DNA of 64,000 nt, taken from positions 289,374 to 353,373 of the forward strand of contig NZ_CANLVF010000006.1 of NCBI RefSeq assembly GCF_947494555.1, in the 5' to 3' direction. A program made the position numbers and the translations under genes. Positions 16,495 to 24,143 of this stretch are shown piece after piece; the first letter of the stretch is position 1, and every line of letters begins with the position of its first letter. The stretch comes from an uncultured Roseibium sp. (GTDB taxonomy: Bacteria; Pseudomonadota; Alphaproteobacteria; Rhizobiales; Stappiaceae). A model generated the notes under the pieces. That model made no database searches. It was not told the origin of the DNA and saw nothing but the letters and a program-made list of their open reading frames with translations.

Positions 16495-19170
16495 TTACGC
16501 AATGTCGCGGCGGGCAAAGGACATGGAACGGTAACTGGTCTTATAGGGAGACGTGCCGATCTTGCGGATCCGTCCGACACCCATTTTGTAGTTGTAGTTA
16601 CCGCTGATCCAGTCGACCACGCGTCCGGACAGAGCGTTCGCGGGCTGCGCCGTATGCAGGAAGTCCATATAGAGGAGCCCCTTCTTCACGGCGGGTGTCA
16701 CGATGGCAACTGCCGTGATTGCGGCTTCTGTCAGCTCGATATGCCCGTGCTCCATCAGCTTGGTGAACTGGAAGTCGTCGCCTTCCACGCCGATGATCGT
16801 ATCCTTCTGGACCGGGATCCGGTCGGAATAGAGCATGACATAGTCACCGTTCTCGATACCCCTGGCGGCGGCGTCATCCGGATGGATTTCAACCCAGTTT
16901 TCCGGCCAGCGCTGAACGATATAGGGACGGCGGCGGTCGTCGTAACCGGACTGCCAGCGTTCATTGATGCGGCCCGAAGTGACCCACAACTCGTCGTCTT
17001 TCGGCTTCAGCCATGCCCAGTAGTCGGAGAACAGATCCCACGGCGACTTCTGGATGTTGCATTTGCCGGTCTGCGAGTTGAAGTGCGTCAACTTCTTGCC
17101 GAGGCGGTTGGCACCGGACGGCCCGTCTGCGGGCAATTCACGCTGCGTGTCATGCAGACGCTTGGTGCCGACCAGCGTTCCGTCGTCCTGCAACAGGACC
17201 GGACCCTGAATACCGTTGGTACCGAATTCGGCCAGCTTCTCGTGCAACGTCTTGCCTTCGCGCTGTGCGACGACCTTGACGTTGAAGAAGTCCTTGCGGC
17301 TTCCTCTTGAGAAACGAGCGCCTTCCTCGAGCACCTCGTTGGAGTTTTTCCAGTCGAAGCCCTTGTAGCCCATGGCTGTAGCCAACTTGGCAATGATCCA
17401 CCAGTCCGGTTTTGCTTCGCCGGGTGCATCGTAGAACTTCGGATAGAGCCGGATGCGGCGCTCCCCGTTGGCGCGGGTGAAGGTATCCTCGCCCCAGCCT
17501 GCAGCCGGGAAGACGATATCGGCGTAACGGGCCCCGATCGGATCGACCAGGTAGATGTCCTGGTTGACAACGACCATGCCGCCGCTGTCGACGCGCCGTT
17601 TCAGCGTATCGATGATTTCCTGCTTGTCGAACGAGCGGATCTGATGCGGATTTTGCACGGTCAGCTCGTTGAACTTGGCCGCAAGTGACTGCGATCCGCA
17701 CATGGACTGGATCCAGGTGTTGCCGATCACGTGCGCAAAGCGGGTGTGACCGGACATCAGATAGCGGTCGGTGTCCATCGCACGGCGGCGGCGGCCCGGC
17801 AGCTTCTCAGGCGACTTGTTGCGCGGGTATTTGCCGCCGCGCAGGCCGCCCCTCTGGTGTCCTCCGGCACGGCCGATGACCTGACCCGGACGCCCACCGG
17901 CACCGACGATGATGCCGAGTGCGGAAATCGCCTGGGTGTTGCCGGTGTTGTTCGACCAATAAAAGCCCTTCTCGATCATGACCGACGTTTTCGGACGCGA
18001 GCCGTCTTCTTTCGGTTTGGCCATCCATTCGGCGGCCGTAAAGATCTTCTGAACATCGATCTGGGCGATCTCGGCAGCCGTTTCGGGAACAAACTCGTCC
18101 TGAGACAGGAGCCATTCCTTCCAGTCCTCGAAGCCGGCCGTCTGGAACTTGCCCCAGGTGGTCCGCCACTGCCAGGGCGTGTTACGCGTACCCTGACCGA
18201 AGCCTGAGGAACTTTCCCACTTGTTGTTGACCCATTTCTGGATCCAGTCGCTGTCTTCCCAGCCGTTTTCAACAATGACCCTGGCAATCGCATTGACGAC
18301 CAGAAGATCGGTGCCGGGCTGGATATCCAGCCACATGCCGCCGTTCTTTTCAGCATAGGCAATGCCGCCGGTTTTGCGCGGCACCATGAAGATCGCTTTC
18401 TGTCCGTTTTGAATGCCAGGCATCATCCAGTCCGTGAACAGGATCGTCTTGGTTTCATAAGGATCAGTGCCGCAAACGAGCAGTGTTTCGGCGTCGCGCC
18501 AGTCTTCATAGGATGGGCCGAAATTGTCGAAGCCCGCATCCCGGAAACCGGGGGTCGATGTCACGTCGGACGGCGTGTCATGGAAAGTGAAGTTGGCCGT
18601 GTTGACGCTGTTCAAGGCATATTTCGTGATGGCGTAGGTGTTTTCCATATAGCCATACGAGAATGTCTTGACGCAGTAGGCATTCTCGCCGTGCGCCTTG
18701 ATCACGTGCTTGCCGACCTCCGCCGCGATTTCCATCGCGAAGTCCCATGTAACCGGCATCAGGACGCCGAACATGCGGATCATCGGAGACTTCAGGCGGT
18801 CCCGCGTCGGGGTCTGAGGATTGTAGACCTTCTGTGCCAGTGCACCGCCGCGAATGGATGAGTTGCCGAGCAGATTGACGTGTTCGGTGTCCTTGTCGGG
18901 GATGATGATAACGTGATGCGGCTCGCCGTCATGCAGAACCACATTGTATTGGTTCGGCGCGACCCAGGGGCCGAGCGGATCGACCGGGAAGTCGACACCG
19001 AAGGCGTTTTCGTCCGCCTTCTCGCCACCGACTTTGCCGCCCTTAACGGGCCAGCGGTAGATCTTGTAGCCGCAGGCGACAATGCAGTAGTCGCAGGCGG
19101 TCGAGATCACATCCGCATCAACCGGCGGCAGCGGGATATTCGTCTCAGGGATATAATAGGGTGTGGACAT
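16495..19170 (-). CDS. idrA: Iodate reductase catalytic subunit, AioA-family molybdopterin enzyme
   Basis: 891 aa. The N terminus has C26-x2-C29-x3-C33-G-Y for a [3Fe-4S]-type cluster, as in arsenite oxidase AioA. The long molybdopterin body has AioA-like blocks: G-R-A-G-G-H-Q, N-G-E-R-R-I-R-L, E-L-W-V-T-S-G-R-I-N-E-R-W-Q and a C-terminal G-R-I-R-K-I-G. By eye, two of the four arsenite contacts of A. faecalis AioA (H195, E203) align with G and N, whereas the R-x3-H pair (R419, H423) is kept. There is no signal peptide, so export would be as a partner of the Tat-bearing Rieske subunit. The neighbouring Rieske and two di-heme peroxidases define the idrABP1P2 arrangement, so iodate rather than arsenite is the expected substrate. 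A GAGGAG SD supports the ATG. Confidence 0.85.
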   Translation of the reverse strand: MSTPYYIPETNIPLPPVDADVISTACDYCIVACGYKIYRWPVKGGKVGGEKADENAFGVDFPVDPLGPWVAPNQYNVVLHDGEPHHVIIIPDKDTEHVNLLGNSSIRGGALAQKVYNPQTPTRDRLKSPMIRMFGVLMPVTWDFAMEIAAEVGKHVIKAHGENAYCVKTFSYGYMENTYAITKYALNSVNTANFTFHDTPSDVTSTPGFRDAGFDNFGPSYEDWRDAETLLVCGTDPYETKTILFTDWMMPGIQNGQKAIFMVPRKTGGIAYAEKNGGMWLDIQPGTDLLVVNAIARVIVENGWEDSDWIQKWVNNKWESSSGFGQGTRNTPWQWRTTWGKFQTAGFEDWKEWLLSQDEFVPETAAEIAQIDVQKIFTAAEWMAKPKEDGSRPKTSVMIEKGFYWSNNTGNTQAISALGIIVGAGGRPGQVIGRAGGHQRGGLRGGKYPRNKSPEKLPGRRRRAMDTDRYLMSGHTRFAHVIGNTWIQSMCGSQSLAAKFNELTVQNPHQIRSFDKQEIIDTLKRRVDSGGMVVVNQDIYLVDPIGARYADIVFPAAGWGEDTFTRANGERRIRLYPKFYDAPGEAKPDWWIIAKLATAMGYKGFDWKNSNEVLEEGARFSRGSRKDFFNVKVVAQREGKTLHEKLAEFGTNGIQGPVLLQDDGTLVGTKRLHDTQRELPADGPSGANRLGKKLTHFNSQTGKCNIQKSPWDLFSDYWAWLKPKDDELWVTSGRINERWQSGYDDRRRPYIVQRWPENWVEIHPDDAAARGIENGDYVMLYSDRIPVQKDTIIGVEGDDFQFTKLMEHGHIELTEAAITAVAIVTPAVKKGLLYMDFLHTAQPANALSGRVVDWISGNYNYKMGVGRIRKIGTSPYKTSYRSMSFARRDIA

Positions 19171-19181
19171 GATCGCTCTCC

Positions 19182-19778
19182 TCAGCCCTTGAGATTGTCG
19201 TAGCGGCCATAGATCAGGCCGAACATGCCAACGGCGTAGATGTCATCTCCGTCGACTTCCAAGAGCACTTGTGGAAGGCTTTGGTAGGCTTGTCCGGAAA
19301 TGAAGATGCCATGGCGAGTCAGATCGAACGTGGTCAGGTGCAGCGGGCATGGCCCAAGCACTTTGTCCTCGGATTTGTAGGTGCCCTGAAGCGGGCCGCC
19401 CTGGTGGGTACAGGTGTAGTTGAACGCAACAACGTCCTTGTCCGGACCGATGCCGCCCCCAGCCTCGCGACCCAGCTTGACCAGCATGGATTCCGCATAA
19501 GCGCCTTCGTCGGGATAGGTGAAGTCGAGTGGTTCGTCTTCCTTGAGCTCGGAAAGTTTGCCGATCAGCTTGCGTTCATAGGTCGAAACGACCGCAGGAA
19601 CCTGGGCGGATGCCGGGCCCGCCTTCAGAGCAACCATGACCGTAAAGGTCGTGATGCCTGAAGTCAGCAGGAACTGGCGCCGGTTCATCAGGCAGCGCTT
19701 CCCCGTCTTGGCGACGTCCTTGGGGCCGTTGATGGCTTCGATCAGGGCCGGATCGATCGGGGTTTGATGTTTCGTCAT
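19182..19778 (-). CDS. idrB: Iodate reductase Rieske [2Fe-2S] subunit with Tat signal
   Basis: 198 aa. Twin-arginine signal N-R-R-Q-F-L-L (R33-R34) followed by a hydrophobic stretch and A-S-A cleavage region; a 30-residue leader precedes it, but AGGAG before 19778 supports the long start. Rieske ligands are C123-T-H125 and C144-P-L-H147. The two extra cysteines that form a disulfide in bc1-type Rieske proteins are absent (C-T-H-Q-G-G and C-P-L-H). It should pass electrons to IdrA in the periplasm and carry it through the Tat system. It ends 11 bases before idrA. Confidence 0.86.
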   Translation of the reverse strand: MTKHQTPIDPALIEAINGPKDVAKTGKRCLMNRRQFLLTSGITTFTVMVALKAGPASAQVPAVVSTYERKLIGKLSELKEDEPLDFTYPDEGAYAESMLVKLGREAGGGIGPDKDVVAFNYTCTHQGGPLQGTYKSEDKVLGPCPLHLTTFDLTRHGIFISGQAYQSLPQVLLEVDGDDIYAVGMFGLIYGRYDNLKG

Positions 19779-19789
19779 AATCCGTCTCC

Positions 19790-20932
19790 TTAATTCGAAG
19801 CCGCCGGAAGAACGTCATAGTCGGGGAGTTCCGGCTCCTCCATCACGATGCGTTCGCCCGAGAGGCTTTCCAGGAAGGCCACGAGATCGGCCTTTTCGGC
19901 ATCATCCAGCCCCAGCGGCTTGATGAGTTCGCTTTTGGTCTCGGCGAACTGGTTCTCGCCGCCACCCTGGTTGTAGAACTCGACCACGTCTTCAAGGGTC
20001 TCGATCATGCCGTTGTGCATGTAAGGCGCCGTGTATTTGGTGTAGCGCAGCGACGGCACGCGGAACTTGCCGAGGTGGTTCTTGTCCTTGGCGCGGAAGT
20101 AAGCGCCCGGATCGTCCTTGTAGGTGCGGTACATCTCTTCCGTGGAGCCTTTTGCATAAAGCTCGTAGCGGAATGTGATCTGGGCGAGTTCGTCGTCTTC
20201 CCAGCCGTCGTAGGCCGGGACGCCAAGATTGTAGTATTTCTGGTTGCTCAGAAGCGCGCCGCTGTGGCACTGCGAGCACCCTGCCTTGCCGGTGAAGAGA
20301 TCCAGACCGCGTTTTTGCGCATCGTCCAGAGCCGCATCGTCACCGCGCATATAGTTGTCGAAAGGCGTATCGGTTTGAACGAGCGTGCGTTCAAAGGCAG
20401 CGATTGCCATCCATGCATGGCTCAGGCGCGGATACTCGGTTCCGAAGACATCCTTGAATCGCTCGCGATATTCGGGAATGAACGCGAGACGGGCTTCCAT
20501 CATGTCTGCTTCACCGTTGCCGGCGACCGCACCCGAGGCGGCTGATTTGGCCTGCGCTTCAAGTGACTTGGATGAGCCCGCCCAGAACAGGTTGCCGTAG
20601 TAGGCCGAGTTGATGATCGTCTGGGAGTTCCGCCAGTGGACCGTTCCCGGATAGCCGAGCGAAATCTTGTCCGGGAAATCCCAGCCGGCATCGGGCAGGT
20701 GGCAGGCTGAACATGGCATGGCACCGTTCCCGGACAGGCGCGGATCGAAGAACAGCATCTTGCCGAGCTCGATCTTTTCCGGCGTTTGCGGGTTGTCGGC
20801 CGGGATCGACGGGTCGCCAAGCGGCGCAAGTTCTGAAGGCCGGTCGGCAGCAATGGCTCCGGTGGCAATGGCAAGCACGGAAGCGCCTGCAAGTGCCCAT
20901 GCGGAGACGGTTTTCTTCATGGCTTTTGACAT
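19790..20932 (-). CDS. idrP1: Di-heme cytochrome c peroxidase family protein of the iodate reductase cluster
   Basis: 380 aa with a Sec signal peptide (residues about 1-29, A-I-A-A-D cleavage region). Two heme c sites are visible: C74-S-A-C-H78 and C219-S-Q-C-H223, as in CcpA/MauG-type peroxidases. In published idr models the paired peroxidases remove peroxide or reactive iodine intermediates formed during iodate reduction. The name P1 is given because it adjoins idrB; the P1/P2 assignment cannot be settled by eye. It ends just before idrB, and AGGA/GAGGAG precede its ATG. Confidence 0.82.
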   Translation of the reverse strand: MSKAMKKTVSAWALAGASVLAIATGAIAADRPSELAPLGDPSIPADNPQTPEKIELGKMLFFDPRLSGNGAMPCSACHLPDAGWDFPDKISLGYPGTVHWRNSQTIINSAYYGNLFWAGSSKSLEAQAKSAASGAVAGNGEADMMEARLAFIPEYRERFKDVFGTEYPRLSHAWMAIAAFERTLVQTDTPFDNYMRGDDAALDDAQKRGLDLFTGKAGCSQCHSGALLSNQKYYNLGVPAYDGWEDDELAQITFRYELYAKGSTEEMYRTYKDDPGAYFRAKDKNHLGKFRVPSLRYTKYTAPYMHNGMIETLEDVVEFYNQGGGENQFAETKSELIKPLGLDDAEKADLVAFLESLSGERIVMEEPELPDYDVLPAASN

Positions 20933-20944
20933 GATCCTGTCTCC

Positions 20945-22018
20945 TCAGTTGGTCGCATTTTTCCAGTCGGGAACGACTTCGTAACCGTAGTCATCCTGTT
21001 CCCAGACGTAGGCGGGTTGGTTGTAGCTGTCGCCGGAAAGCGATTTCAGGAACTCAACAAGGTCGGCTTTCTCGCCCCGGGTCAGCTCCAGAGGTTTCAG
21101 GCGCGGATCCTTGTTGGGATCGTCACCGCCGCCCTGATTGTAGAATTCGACAACATCTTCCAGCGTCGCCAGCATGCCGTTGTGCATGTAGGGCGCCGTG
21201 TATGTCAGCTCGCGCAAGGTCGGCGTCATGAACGTGCGCTTGGAGCTTTCCTTGTGATCGCGGACATAGGCACCAAGGTCTTCGCGCTGGTTCATGTAGT
21301 TTTCGACGCCCATGAACTTCGCGTAGGCGACATAAGTCTGATGCCGCAACGGATCGGCCCATATGTCCGGATTGTTGGGCACGCCAATGTTGTGCGGCAG
21401 GTCGTCGGTGAACCGATCACCCGAGTGACAGGCGGTGCAGCCGGCCTTGCCCTTGAAATTCACGTAACCACGTTTTGCAGCTTCGCTCATTTCGCCGGTG
21501 TCGAACGGTGCTCCGGCGGAGGCGATCGATTTCAGGAATTCCTGGAGCGCTGAACGCGCACCGCCGTTGGAAGGTTCGCCCTTGCCTGCGGCCTTGAACA
21601 TCTCGACATAAACCGGATCCTGCTTCAGACGCTCCTGCATCATCCGCATGTCCATGTTCATGATGTAGTCTTCCGTGATCATTTCACGGGAGACGTCATT
21701 CAAGTTGGTTCCGAGGCGACCATCATGCAGCCATGCGGCGCGCTGGCCGACATTGGAAAGGGTTGGTGTGTTCCGGAAACCCTCAGACCCGCTGTAGGCG
21801 GCCGACAGGGCTTGTCCGTCGGTAAAGGCGAGATCCGGCTGATGGCAGGACGAACAGGATAGATTGGTGTCACCGGACAGGCGCGCATCGTAGAAGAGAC
21901 GCTTGCCGAGTTCGGCCAGCTCGGGATTGACCTCCATCGGCGTCACAGGACCCTGGTCGGCGGACCAGGCTGCCGTGGTGGCTAATAGCAGAGCTGCAAG
22001 ACTTGCAGTAAGGCGCAT
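20945..22018 (-). CDS. idrP2: Di-heme cytochrome c peroxidase family protein, first gene of the iodate reductase operon
   Basis: 357 aa with a signal peptide (M-R-L-T-A-S-L-A-A-L-L-L, cleavage near W-S-A-D). Heme c motifs are C55-S-S-C-H59 and C194-T-A-C-H198. It is a paralogue of the 19790 protein: both share T-A-P-Y-M-H-N-G-M, T-L-E-D-V-V-E-F-Y-N-Q-G-G-G and a closing K-A-D-L-V-F-L-S-L-S-G pattern. A GGAGGG SD precedes the ATG. As the first gene it lies 74 bases behind the start site inferred from the FNR box. The P1/P2 label is provisional. Confidence 0.82.
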   Translation of the reverse strand: MRLTASLAALLLATTAAWSADQGPVTPMEVNPELAELGKRLFYDARLSGDTNLSCSSCHQPDLAFTDGQALSAAYSGSEGFRNTPTLSNVGQRAAWLHDGRLGTNLNDVSREMITEDYIMNMDMRMMQERLKQDPVYVEMFKAAGKGEPSNGGARSALQEFLKSIASAGAPFDTGEMSEAAKRGYVNFKGKAGCTACHSGDRFTDDLPHNIGVPNNPDIWADPLRHQTYVAYAKFMGVENYMNQREDLGAYVRDHKESSKRTFMTPTLRELTYTAPYMHNGMLATLEDVVEFYNQGGGDDPNKDPRLKPLELTRGEKADLVEFLKSLSGDSYNQPAYVWEQDDYGYEVVPDWKNATN

Positions 22019-22125
22019 AGGACCCTCCGTGGTGGAGGGGAGTATTAGGAAGCGCTCAGCCCTTTATCGGATGATCGCGGAACTCCCCCATCACGGCGAG
22101 TATTCACTTGTTAAAATCAACATCA

Positions 22126-22139
22126 TTGATTGCAATCAG
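22126..22139. promoter_or_regulatory. FNR-type box for the idr operon
   Basis: TTGATTGCAATCAG matches TTGAT-N4-ATCAA at 9 of 10 conserved positions. Read leftward, a possible -10 hexamer AATACT (complement of 22099-22104) gives a start near 22092 and puts the box centre at about -40.5, the class II activator position. The leader to the idrP2 ATG would be 74 bases. Confidence 0.65.
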
Positions 22140-22216
22140 TCGGCTGTATTTTTGAGTAATCCTACGTAGGGACGAGTAAGGTTTAATTATGTTCAAAAGT
22201 TCGAAAGTATAAAACT

Positions 22217-22239
22217 ATCAAACGTTTGTGTTGTTTGAT
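22217..22239. promoter_or_regulatory. Inverted repeat in the idr/crp intergenic region
   Basis: ATCAAAC (22217-22223) and GTTTGAT (22233-22239) form a perfect 7-bp inverted repeat with a 9-base spacer. The left arm also lies in the perfect palindrome CAAACGTTTG (22219-22228). The right arm shares TTGAT with the FNR-like box that follows, so this may be a second operator for the same or another regulator. Confidence 0.4.
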
Positions 22240-22276
22240 TTTGCTCAATTGGAGATGTCTTGACTGACCCTATAGT
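22235..22276 (+). promoter_or_regulatory. FNR-like box and -10 element of the regulator-cupredoxin-moaAB operon
   Basis: TTGATTTTGCTCAA (22235-22248) differs from TTGAT-N4-ATCAA at one conserved base. TATAGT at 22271-22276 is a good -10 and predicts a start near 22283, which puts the box centre (22241.5) at about -41.5, the classic FNR class II geometry. This suggests positive autoregulation of the Crp/Fnr gene. Confidence 0.65.
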
Positions 22277-22299
22277 TCGCGCAACTTTGGGGGACACAT

Positions 22300-23079
22300 A
22301 TGCGAACCATGAACGGACTGTCAGTTGACGCTTGCGGCGAGGATCAAGTCGCCGGCAATCTATGCAGCCTGGAACACAGCTGCGGTTTTCATTCGCAAAA
22401 CTGCATCTGCGCGACGCTCCGCTCTACTTTCGGAATGGATCTTCCAAAAGGTGCGCACCGGTTCGCGCTTGCGACCGGACAGGAAATCGAACCCGATACG
22501 CTTCCCAATTCTCCGGTGATCGGCGTGTTGACCGGAGCCGTTGGCATCGTTGCCCATCTCAGCGACGGCAGACGCACCATAACGGGGCTCTTTTTGCCTG
22601 GTGACTACATCAATCTCGCCTCTTTGAAACGCCAGTTCGACGGAACGATCACCGCACTCGCGCCAAGCGCTGTCCAAGTGATGGAGCATCTGGTTTTCGA
22701 AAAGGTGCTGGACCGTTCAAACTCGGCAAGAGAGCACTTCATCGATCAAACAAACAACTTCCTGTTTCGGCTTCTCGACCACAGCAACGACCTGGCCAAG
22801 AAGACGCCGGTCGAACGAATTGCGGCATTTATCTTCGAGCTCAAGAACCGGATGCTTCCGCGCAAGGATAATCAATTCAACGCGATTTCCATACCGTTCG
22901 GACGTCGCGATATCGCCGACTATCTCGGCCTCCAGCCGGAGACGGTAAGCCGATGTTTCACCACGCTGACCCATGAAGGGGTCATCAGTCTTCCTGAGGC
23001 GGATCTCATCACGATTGAAGATGTCCGCCGTCTGCGCCTGATCGCCAATGGAGGCCGGCCGCGCAAACGCGGAAACTGA
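22300..23079 (+). CDS. Crp/Fnr-family transcriptional regulator with N-terminal cysteine cluster
   Basis: 259 aa. An N-terminal segment with C12, C22, C28, C35 and C37 precedes a cyclic-nucleotide-binding-like beta barrel (about 45-150), a dimer helix and a C-terminal winged helix (about 195-250). The recognition helix has E-T-V-S-R (214-218), the E-x-x-S-R set that reads TTGAT in FNR. No cysteine occupies the FNR C122 region; the only other one is C219. The cluster suggests an iron-sulfur or redox sensor with a non-standard ligand set. GGGGG seven bases upstream supports the ATG. Position and the FNR boxes make it the likely activator of the idr and moa genes. Confidence 0.85.
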   Translation: MRTMNGLSVDACGEDQVAGNLCSLEHSCGFHSQNCICATLRSTFGMDLPKGAHRFALATGQEIEPDTLPNSPVIGVLTGAVGIVAHLSDGRRTITGLFLPGDYINLASLKRQFDGTITALAPSAVQVMEHLVFEKVLDRSNSAREHFIDQTNNFLFRLLDHSNDLAKKTPVERIAAFIFELKNRMLPRKDNQFNAISIPFGRRDIADYLGLQPETVSRCFTTLTHEGVISLPEADLITIEDVRRLRLIANGGRPRKRGN

Positions 23080-23091
23080 AGAGGACAGCAA

Positions 23092-23658
23092 ATGACCCAG
23101 GTAAAACCTCTCGCCGCAATCAGATACAGCCAGGGCGTGGATGTGGACCCGGCATTCGATACGTTTGTCGACAAGCTGCGAAAGCTTGGCCTGAGGCCCG
23201 CAGGCTTCCTGCAACGACAGGAGCCGGACGGTCCCGGCTGTTGTCCGATTTCACATCTGGAGGATCTGGTCAGCGGCACGAATATACGGATAACCCAACC
23301 GCTCGGGTCGGGGTCGACCGGATGCAGGCTTGATCCGGGTGCCCTTGCGAATGCTGCAGAGTGCGTCACGCGGCAGCTCGATGACCGGCCCGATCTGCTT
23401 ATCCTGAACCGTTTCGGGCGGGGCGAAGCCGAAGGCCGGGGTTTCCGCCCGGCGATCGAGCGCGCGGTGGACCTTGGAATACCCGTGCTGACGGCGGTCA
23501 AGGACCGTTACATGCCCGCCTGGCAGGAGTTCAGCGTCGATTTGGCAGAAGAATTGGCCGCCGATCCGCAACACATGCTCGCCTGGTTGCTTCCGCAGCT
23601 GCGGCGGGTCCCAGATCTCTTGATGGCACTAGATGTGCTGCGTGGCCCAACTCAATGA
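23092..23658 (+). CDS. DUF2478 family protein
   Basis: 188 aa, soluble, no signal peptide. The sequence fits DUF2478, a family found beside molybdenum transport, molybdoenzyme and cofactor genes and thought to adopt a nucleotide-binding fold. Visible features are an early I-R-Y-S-Q-G-V-D-V-D, the conserved middle G-S-G-S-T-G-C-R-L-D-P-G-A-L and L-I-L-N-R-F-G-R-G-E-A-E-G-R-G-F. It starts 12 bases after the regulator and overlaps the cupredoxin gene (ATGA). Molybdenum handling for IdrA is the most plausible role (inference). Confidence 0.78.
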   Translation: MTQVKPLAAIRYSQGVDVDPAFDTFVDKLRKLGLRPAGFLQRQEPDGPGCCPISHLEDLVSGTNIRITQPLGSGSTGCRLDPGALANAAECVTRQLDDRPDLLILNRFGRGEAEGRGFRPAIERAVDLGIPVLTAVKDRYMPAWQEFSVDLAEELAADPQHMLAWLLPQLRRVPDLLMALDVLRGPTQ

Positions 23659-24143
23659 GCGTGTTCCCAGTCAAAGTGGCGACATCCGTCTTGGTATCAA
23701 TGCTGCTTTTCGGAACAGCATTCGCGCAAACCTGCGTTCCGAATGAAGACATCGACCAGATTACCGATCCGGCTGCGGAAACCGTTCTGGACATGTTCAG
23801 GTTCGAACCGGATTTCGTCGCGCTCCCACTCGGTGGACGCGTTACGTTCAACAACTCGCGTGGGCAGCACACCGTGCACAGCATGAAGGGGCTTATCCCC
23901 GAAGGCGTTGAAGCCATATCCATCGCAAACACGGCTTCTGAAACGCGAACGATGGATGTCCCGGGGCTCTATGTGCTCTCCTGCAAGGTTCATGGCCGCT
24001 ACGGCATGGTGATGCTGATCGCTGTCGGAGAACGGGAGGCCTGGAAAAACCCGCCCGGCAGCTGGACGAAAAAGATGCCGGGCCGAGCGGGTGAAAAACT
24101 CGATCTTCTCTTGAAGAAACTCGACGGGACGATTCCAAGATGA
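23655..24143 (+). CDS. Pseudoazurin-like blue copper protein (cupredoxin)
   Basis: 162 aa with a signal peptide (cleavage near A-F-A-Q, residues 22-25), so periplasmic. The copper ligands align with pseudoazurin: H72 (G-Q-H-T-V-H), C110, H113 and M118 in C-K-V-H-G-R-Y-G-M, with the same C-x2-H-x4-M spacing. A basic C-terminal tail of about 35 residues is longer than in pseudoazurin. Arsenite oxidases exchange electrons with azurin or cytochrome c, so this protein may be the electron donor to IdrAB. It is translationally coupled to moaA (ATGA). Confidence 0.85.
   Translation: MSVFPVKVATSVLVSMLLFGTAFAQTCVPNEDIDQITDPAAETVLDMFRFEPDFVALPLGGRVTFNNSRGQHTVHSMKGLIPEGVEAISIANTASETRTMDVPGLYVLSCKVHGRYGMVMLIAVGEREAWKNPPGSWTKKMPGRAGEKLDLLLKKLDGTIPR

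Noticed and set aside
16495..19778. Annotation of the Moco/Rieske pair as arsenite oxidase aioBA
   Set aside because: The fold matches, but the two adjacent di-heme peroxidase genes and the changed arsenite contacts fit iodate reductase better, and no ars or aioXSR genes are near.
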